20,809 bases of DNA from CAZSAK01 sp964605155 (GTDB taxonomy: Bacteria; Pseudomonadota; Gammaproteobacteria; SZUA-140), in assembly GCA_964605155.1 (NCBI GenBank), contig CAZSAK010000031.1, positions 1 to 20,809 of the forward strand. Reading direction: 5' to 3'. Under the pieces are notes generated by a model. That model searched no databases. It had not been told where the DNA came from and saw nothing but the letters and a program-made list of their open reading frames with translations. Below, piece by piece: positions 15,777-20,809 of the stretch. The translations under genes and the position numbers were made by a program. Every line of letters starts with the position of its first letter. Position 1 is the first letter of the stretch.

Positions 15777-16823
15777 ATGGAAAAAATATTGATTATCTCT
15801 GTTTCCGGCATTGGAAACACAATCATGCAAAGCCCTTTCATAAATCACCTCCTGAACCAGAAGGGATATTGCGTGGATATCCTGTTTGGAAACGGTGCAA
15901 TGGAATGCGTATTCAAGGGAGATGAAAGATTACGAAAGACTTTTGTTCTGCCTCATAAAACCCTTAAAGCAAAAATCAGCCTGATCAGAGAACTTTCAAA
16001 AGAACGCTATGACTATACAATCGCATGCTTCCCGTCCAACAGGATGGAGTTTCATCTGCTGCCGTATATTATCGGAAGCAAGAACAGGATTATTCACCGT
16101 TATTCCATCGGACGGTTGAAGACCTTGAGTTTTTTGTCGAACGTCAAGGTTGAAGTCAATAAAGATCTTCATGATGTCGAACAAAATCTGAATTTGCTAA
16201 CGGCGCTGCGTATTAATCCGGATACGGCTGTCCGCAAGTTACTATTTGCGACCAGCCCTGAAGATAAAGCTTATGCAAAACAGTATATCACCGCGCAAGG
16301 CCTGGAAAATAAACTGATCGTCGGTATGCATCCCGGCACCAAGGGTACCGAGTCATATCGCAGGTGGCCAGCTGATAAATTCATCGAACTTGTCACCCGC
16401 CTGAATAAACAGAATATCCAGTGTCTGCTATTTGCAGGTCCGGAAGAAATAACATGGGTTGAAAAGATATATAAAGCAGTAAAGTCCACTCATAAAAATT
16501 TTATAGTCATTGAGAAGGACATTAATAATGTCGCGGCCATTATTTCATACTGCCGCGTTTTTTTAAGCACAGACTCAGGACTGGGGCACATTGCCGTGGC
16601 CAAAGGTGTCCCAACCTACGCCATCTTCGGGCCTGCACAATCAGGCCGCACAGGTCCTTATGGACCACAGGGGCATGTTATCAGCCTCAACCTGCATTGC
16701 AGCCCCTGCCTGAAATATCCTTTCCAGTCAACGCATTCCACAATCAACTGTCCGTATAATTTCAAATGCCTGAACAATCTGGCAGTTGATCAGGTTCAGG
16801 TCTGCATACAAAGGCACATATAA
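15777..16823 (+). CDS. Glycosyltransferase family 9 (heptosyltransferase-like)
   Basis: 348 residues, GT-B fold. Family 9 enzymes transfer heptose or related sugars to LPS core or similar surface glycans at the cytoplasmic face. The N-terminal ILIISVSGIGNTIMQSPFI (4-22) is the usual first strand and loop. GMHPGTKGTESYRRWPADKF (183-202) and FLSTDSGLGHIAVAKGVPTY (262-281) with AIFGP (282-286) are the donor-binding signatures. Four cysteines near the end (C308, C311, C325, C331) follow the C-x2-C ... C-x5-C pattern seen in many GT9 proteins. The gene follows the pyruvyl transferase after 44 bases and is followed 5 bases later by the LPG-synthase-TM-like gene. Heptose specificity is not established here. 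Confidence 0.88.
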   Translation: MEKILIISVSGIGNTIMQSPFINHLLNQKGYCVDILFGNGAMECVFKGDERLRKTFVLPHKTLKAKISLIRELSKERYDYTIACFPSNRMEFHLLPYIIGSKNRIIHRYSIGRLKTLSFLSNVKVEVNKDLHDVEQNLNLLTALRINPDTAVRKLLFATSPEDKAYAKQYITAQGLENKLIVGMHPGTKGTESYRRWPADKFIELVTRLNKQNIQCLLFAGPEEITWVEKIYKAVKSTHKNFIVIEKDINNVAAIISYCRVFLSTDSGLGHIAVAKGVPTYAIFGPAQSGRTGPYGPQGHVISLNLHCSPCLKYPFQSTHSTINCPYNFKCLNNLAVDQVQVCIQRHI

Positions 16824-16828
16824 GAATA

Positions 16829-17788
16829 ATGGCACAACAACGCTTTTTGGGAATTAATAAAAGTACATGGCAGATTATCACCATTATCATAATTATTGTT
16901 GTTTTTATTTACTATTTTTCAGACAACAGCGAACAACTATCAATATTAAAAAATATTCAGATTATTGATCTCGTCTACCTGGTGTCACTGACGATCGTTA
17001 TCAACCTGGTATATGGAATGCAGACGTTTTACATCTTGCAGAACCTCGGACTGGAAGAAATTACCTTCAGGGACTGGCTAAAGATTTTTCTCATCTCGCG
17101 CTTTATAAACCTGCACATCTCCCAGGGATCGTTAGTCTACCGGTCGGTTAAACTTAAAGAACGATATAATTTTGCCTATACCAATTCCCTGGCCCTTAGT
17201 ACGTTCTATACATGGCTCGGGATAGTGACCTTGCTCATCGTGTCGTTTTTTTTAATTCTCATTTTTTCATACATGCATTCGAGACTAGACGCAAATGTCA
17301 TGCTGCTTGTGATGGGAATTGCATTTACGATGATCATCGTACCTTTTCTGGCGGAACGCAGTATATCCTGGCTGACGATAAGAAATAAAATGCTCAGCTG
17401 GATTATTAAACGATGTCACGAAATCGTGACCGGCATGTTAACAAGCATCAGAAACCCCGCATTTCTTGCCAGGCAAATCCTGTTTATAGTCGTTACTCTC
17501 ATCCTTCAAATATTCTGGATGAAAGTCTGCACACTGGCTCTGGGGGTTCGCATGTCATCTATTGATGTCATGCTGTTTGTTATCATTATGCAGCTTTCAG
17601 GCAGCATCAGGATCATTCCTGGTAATTTCGGGATCACTGAAATCATCTGCGGTTCATTATCCCAGTACATGGGGCTGAACTTCAGTGATGGTGTCATTAT
17701 TGCTATACTAAATCGTGTTATTGTCTATATGGCCTTCATGGTGTTTGCTGTATATTACTTTATTTCCCGGCAGATTGAAGCGAAGTAG
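16829..17788 (+). CDS. Lysylphosphatidylglycerol synthase TM-region/UPF0104-like membrane protein
   Basis: 319 residues with about eight hydrophobic segments (for example 13-31, 47-70, 128-150, 156-174, 213-237, 247-260, 286-312). The segment QLSGSIRIIPGNFGITEI (255-272) is the hallmark of the LPG_synthase_TM family (PF03706). Many members lie in glycan or lipid-linked sugar clusters and are suspected of moving or handling lipid-linked intermediates, but a defined activity for this group is lacking. Only the membrane part is present; the aminoacyl-transferase domain of full MprF proteins is absent. It starts 5 bases after the GT9 stop, so it is the last gene of the operon. The flippase gene faces it with a 24-bp gap and no obvious terminator. 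Confidence 0.82.
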   Translation: MAQQRFLGINKSTWQIITIIIIIVVFIYYFSDNSEQLSILKNIQIIDLVYLVSLTIVINLVYGMQTFYILQNLGLEEITFRDWLKIFLISRFINLHISQGSLVYRSVKLKERYNFAYTNSLALSTFYTWLGIVTLLIVSFFLILIFSYMHSRLDANVMLLVMGIAFTMIIVPFLAERSISWLTIRNKMLSWIIKRCHEIVTGMLTSIRNPAFLARQILFIVVTLILQIFWMKVCTLALGVRMSSIDVMLFVIIMQLSGSIRIIPGNFGITEIICGSLSQYMGLNFSDGVIIAILNRVIVYMAFMVFAVYYFISRQIEAK

Positions 17789-17812
17789 ACGACTAATAAC
17801 AAGCGATATTGA

Positions 17813-19192
17813 TTACTGTCTTGTTCCAGCTGACTTTGAAACATAGAGACCAAATGAATAAATACCCAGACGCGTAAAGACAAATAACGCAAGTATCACA
17901 TTCCACAGTGTCAGGCTGATTGCAGTAGCAACAGCTGCTCCTGCTATTCCCCAAATAGGTATAAGAACGAAATTCAGGCCGATATTTATAATTGCAGCAA
18001 TGCTTGTGCCGAGGGCTGCATCGCGTTCATATCCAGTCATAATGAGAAGCCCCCCGACCGAACCTGCCGCAACGTTAACGATCTGGCCAAGTATTAGTAT
18101 CCTGAGCGCGGATAGTCCGCTAGTGAATTCGCCACCAAGGTAGAACAGGATCCAGTTACCAAAAATCGCCAATATGAATGCAACTGGAATAGCGACAATA
18201 ATCATGAATCGGGTGCTTTTTGTAATGAGCGTTTGCAGCAGGTTTTTATTCCCCGTGCTATGGAGGCGTGCAAATACCGGTGTAAGGACTGTATTCACCA
18301 CTATAAGGATAAACGCAACAAGATTTGATAATTGTCCAGCAACGGCATAGATGCCTGCTGACTGATAATCGAGCATGGAGCCGATCATGAGAATGTCTGT
18401 TCTTTTATTAATTTCCCCCATGCCCGCCATAAATACAAGGGGAAGCGCGCTGCGTAACCAGTTGCCAAACTGTCTGGCTGAAACAACATCTTTTGACTGG
18501 GCGGGAATGACGTGCAGTTCCCACATTGTACTTATAATGAGCGCGATCACTGTACACGCTATAGTTAGTATGACAGCTATTAGCGGTGTAATAGAAATCT
18601 TGAATAGATAATGTACGACTATGACTGATACTATGAGCACAACCGGGTGTATGATTATCAGCGGGAGTTGTGCCCGAATCACAGCATGAAGGCCGCGCAT
18701 TACACCGCTCTGGATATTTAACAAGGCCATCAACGGCAACAAGATGAGCGACGTCCAGAATGTAGTTATATGTTCTGTGCCTATCCAGGAAGGCTTCAGG
18801 TAAGCAATGAGCGCAACAATCAATGCAAGACTGGCTGAGCTTGTCAGCACCGCGTATACGGAAAAACCCATGATGCCTTTCATGAGTGCCCACTGGGAAT
18901 GGGTATCGTAGATCGCGATCTGGCGCACAAGCAGAGTATCCATGCCGAACAGCGCCGGAATTAGCAGGATGCTCACCCATGACAGGATATAGGCATATGC
19001 GCCGTAGTCCTGTGCTCCCATTAGCCGCGCCAGCAGCAGTGCGGACAGAAGCAGCAATACTATGTTGGCGGCCTTGACAAGAAACGTGCCGCTCGTGTCT
19101 CTGATCAGGGAAGCGCGAACACTGCTCTCTTGTTTCGTGCCGGTCAGGATTTTAAGATAGGTTTGCCACCACTTGTAATCCTGGTTGGACAA
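17813..19192 (-). CDS. Wzx/MOP-superfamily oligosaccharide flippase
   Basis: 459 residues with about 12-14 hydrophobic segments, typical of polysaccharide-biosynthesis flippases that move undecaprenyl-linked oligosaccharides from the cytoplasmic to the periplasmic leaflet. After a charged N-terminus (about 40 residues) the first helices contain LARLMGAQDYGAYAYILSW (54-72), the L/M-G-x-x-x-YG-x-Y element of the family; the late region has LNFVLIPIWGIAGAAVATAI, also usual. The start is TTG (19190-19192): an in-frame stop lies two codons upstream, GAGGTG stands 4 bases before it, and the next in-frame Met lies inside the first membrane segment. It converges on the glycan operon and is probably transcribed separately. 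No polymerase or initiating transferase is in view, so the repeat-unit pathway would need genes elsewhere. Confidence 0.88.
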   Translation of the reverse strand: MSNQDYKWWQTYLKILTGTKQESSVRASLIRDTSGTFLVKAANIVLLLLSALLLARLMGAQDYGAYAYILSWVSILLIPALFGMDTLLVRQIAIYDTHSQWALMKGIMGFSVYAVLTSSASLALIVALIAYLKPSWIGTEHITTFWTSLILLPLMALLNIQSGVMRGLHAVIRAQLPLIIIHPVVLIVSVIVVHYLFKISITPLIAVILTIACTVIALIISTMWELHVIPAQSKDVVSARQFGNWLRSALPLVFMAGMGEINKRTDILMIGSMLDYQSAGIYAVAGQLSNLVAFILIVVNTVLTPVFARLHSTGNKNLLQTLITKSTRFMIIVAIPVAFILAIFGNWILFYLGGEFTSGLSALRILILGQIVNVAAGSVGGLLIMTGYERDAALGTSIAAIINIGLNFVLIPIWGIAGAAVATAISLTLWNVILALFVFTRLGIYSFGLYVSKSAGTRQ

Positions 19193-19196
19193 TTTT

Positions 19197-19202
19197 CACC
19201 TC
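19197..19202 (-). promoter_or_regulatory. Ribosome binding site deciding the TTG start of the flippase
   Basis: GAGGTG on the minus strand, 4 bases upstream of TTG. With the in-frame TGA overlapping this site, TTG is the only start that keeps the full N-terminus. Confidence 0.7.
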
Positions 19203-19221
19203 ACGCTGTCCAAGAACTGGT

Positions 19222-19386
19222 ATGAATGGTTTGTCACATGAAAAGTATATGGAATCGCATGATTCCCGTACAGATTTCGCCAATGAGTTTGATGATAGCT
19301 ATTCTTCATTTTCCTACGGATATGATCGTCATGCACGATTATCTCCCGAATTAGTATATAGAGACATTTGGCCTGCCACGTTTTAG
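19222..19386 (+). CDS. Candidate small ORF, 54 aa, rich in Tyr, Asp and Ser
   Basis: The 242-bp gap between the flippase and the fifth sulfotransferase carries, on the opposite (+) strand, a 54-codon frame from ATG 19222 to TAG 19384-19386. It begins MNGLSHEKYMESHD; the middle (residues 22-35) reads NEFDDSYSSFSYGY after the first acidic stretch, and it ends VYRDIWPATF. Five Tyr residues lie among acidic and small residues, the setting favoured by tyrosine sulfotransferases. No clear ribosome binding site precedes the ATG, and the frame is open without a start back to 19156, so chance is a real possibility. GGAATC (19251-19256) and GATTCC (19261-19266) inside it form a small inverted repeat. 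I recognise no family and see no signal peptide or double-Gly leader. Confidence 0.2.
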   Translation: MNGLSHEKYMESHDSRTDFANEFDDSYSSFSYGYDRHARLSPELVYRDIWPATF

Positions 19387-19434
19387 CAGGGGCCAGTAAC
19401 TCTGGTCGATTGCTGATGGATCCCGAAAAGCTTT

Positions 19435-20809
19435 TTAATCCTGTCCGGGCGGAGAGCCGCGCAGGCTGGTTTTTAAAGGTTCCAGGTAGCGCTCGTAGTG
19501 CTTCCAGCGGCCGATAGAGCGGGTGTTTATGGGTTGACGTACCTGGTTATAGCTATTAGTGTTGATGGTACGTTTATTTTCATAGAAATGTAAACAGGCT
19601 TCGTCCCATTCCAGATTACAAAAATCAAGGATGCTGCGCGTCACACTCTCCTGATCAGCGACAAGCTCCTTGTACGAGACATCCAAAATAGGAATATCCA
19701 ATACTTCATGCCAGTGCTGCATCAATCGGTCGTAATGTCTGTAATAATGACCTAGATCTTCCAGGCGACAGGTATAGCTGAGAGCATCACTGAAATTATT
19801 GAAATAACACGACAGGCAGGTGTCCATGGGATCACGCATGCAATGGATGATGCGTGCTTTTGGGAACAGCATGGCAATGAAGCCCAGGTGATGAAAATTT
19901 TCAGGCATTTTGTCGATGACATAGCGTGCGTTTGGAGAGAGTTGAGCCAGGTGATCAAGGTATTTCTGAGCTAATGTGTCGCAATTTTCCTGTGTCAGCT
20001 CGAGAAGGCAATCAGGAAAAGGTTTTTGCGCCTCGAGTATATTGGGCAGGTCGACAAATGCCTGACGAATGTCGTCTAATTCTCCAGCGCCAAATACCTG
20101 TGGATGGCTTGAGAGTATCTGTTCCACCAGGGTGGTTCCCGAGCGTGGCATACCGACGATAAAGACAGGACGCTCGGATTCATTGGAGCTACGTGGCAGA
20201 TTTTCTAAAAACCGGGAGTCAAACGTTTCAATGATACGATCCACAAATGCAGAAAGAAATTCACCATCAAAATCACGATGAGCCAGATTATTGGCAATCT
20301 GGAAATGTTTGAAAGCCTGGTCATAATCGCACCGTGCGTCATACAAGTCTCCCAGCTTGAAATGCATAGCGGCGAGATTTCCATCGTTGCTTTTTCCATC
20401 ATAACCGGATAGCACACGTTCAAGCATTGCAATGGCTTCATCACATTGTGTGACATGACGACATATGGAGGCAAAGATCAAGGCAATTTCTGTGCTTTCT
20501 TTACCCTGGTCAATCAGTGGCTTGATGATCTCATAGGCCTTGTCTAACTGGCCTTGCCTCTCAAATATCCTGGCCTTGATTACAGGTATGTCTATCTGCC
20601 CGGGGTATTGATCCTCCAATATTTGATAGTAGTGCAGGGCATTATCAAATTTACCCTGGTATAGCAGCGTCTTGCCCAGATTGTTGAGTGCCATAGGGTG
20701 GACGGAATTGATTTCGAGTGCTTGTCGGTAGCTGGTCTCAGCTTCCTGAAGCCTGCCCATCTGGTACAGAATATCACCCTTGTTGACGTGGGCCAGGATA
20801 TGGTCCGGT
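19435..20809 (-). CDS. TPR-containing sulfotransferase, subtype B (copy 3), N-terminus outside window
   Basis: The frame stays open to the right edge. The codons upstream of the Met at 20758-20760 read PDHILAHVNKGDILYQ and align with residue 141 onward of the 6186-7982 product, so about 140 N-terminal residues lie beyond the window. Visible are the last TPR units, the linker IDIPVIKARIFERQGQLDKA shared with the other B copies, and the catalytic domain: GMPRSGTTLVEQIL, AGELDD, IDKMPENFHHLGF, HCMRDPMDTCLSC and SYNQVRQPINTRSIGRWKHY. The Tyr of QPIY in the other four copies is Asn here. All expected PAPS-binding residues remain, so it should be active. It lies 242 bp upstream of the flippase gene on the same strand. 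Confidence 0.9.
   Translation of the reverse strand, partial: PDHILAHVNKGDILYQMGRLQEAETSYRQALEINSVHPMALNNLGKTLLYQGKFDNALHYYQILEDQYPGQIDIPVIKARIFERQGQLDKAYEIIKPLIDQGKESTEIALIFASICRHVTQCDEAIAMLERVLSGYDGKSNDGNLAAMHFKLGDLYDARCDYDQAFKHFQIANNLAHRDFDGEFLSAFVDRIIETFDSRFLENLPRSSNESERPVFIVGMPRSGTTLVEQILSSHPQVFGAGELDDIRQAFVDLPNILEAQKPFPDCLLELTQENCDTLAQKYLDHLAQLSPNARYVIDKMPENFHHLGFIAMLFPKARIIHCMRDPMDTCLSCYFNNFSDALSYTCRLEDLGHYYRHYDRLMQHWHEVLDIPILDVSYKELVADQESVTRSILDFCNLEWDEACLHFYENKRTINTNSYNQVRQPINTRSIGRWKHYERYLEPLKTSLRGSPPGQD

Noticed and set aside
17798..17825. AACAAG / CTTGTT inverted repeat between the convergent operon end and flippase end
   Set aside because: Only 6 bp with a 16-base loop and no T-run; too weak to call a terminator.
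18408..18980. 190-codon minus-strand frame inside the flippase gene
   Set aside because: Cys/His/Arg-rich shadow frame of a clearly membrane-protein-coding gene on the same strand.

Overview
The window looks like a surface-glycan and sulfation locus from a Gram-negative bacterium. It is most likely a proteobacterium, and gammaproteobacterial is my guess from the protein families only. The genes are ordinary bacterial ones with short spacers and ATGA overlaps. I see no tRNA, rRNA, CRISPR array, transposase or integrase.

Left edge (1-700): the 3' end of an O-methyltransferase gene that looks more G/C-rich than what follows, closed by a clear intrinsic terminator. It probably belongs to an unrelated upstream unit. 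After it comes a 336-bp gap with a 20-bp palindrome and a -10 element.

Sulfotransferase block (974-9701): four TPR-sulfotransferase genes in two subtypes. Subtype A (about 525 aa) is at 974-2560 (+) and 8130-9701 (-). Subtype B (about 597 aa) is at 2805-4592 (-) and 6186-7982 (-). A SAM methyltransferase (4829-6085, +) sits between the two B genes. A fifth paralogue, of subtype B, enters from the right edge (19435 to beyond 20809, -). All carry an N-terminal TPR array without a signal peptide and a C-terminal PAPS-binding sulfotransferase domain, so they should act in the cytoplasm with PAPS as donor.

Glycan block (9867-19192): a probable + strand operon encodes a GT-C type polytopic glycosyltransferase, a single-pass membrane protein with a periplasmic beta-rich domain, a DPM1-like GT2 polyprenyl-phosphate glycosyltransferase, a SAM methyltransferase, a polysaccharide pyruvyl-transferase family protein, a GT9 (heptosyltransferase-like) enzyme and an LPG-synthase-TM/UPF0104 membrane protein. 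Facing it is a Wzx/MOP-type flippase (17813-19192, -) that uses a TTG start.

Possible joint role (inference): sugars are assembled on a lipid carrier, decorated by methyl, pyruvyl and sulfate groups, flipped, and extended or transferred in the periplasm. Alternatively the TPR-sulfotransferases act on proteins or peptides. Two short reading frames not covered by the main genes deserve attention: a 43-codon Cys-containing frame directly before the 13949 methyltransferase, and a 54-codon frame rich in Tyr and Asp between the flippase and the fifth sulfotransferase. Neither is proven to be a gene.
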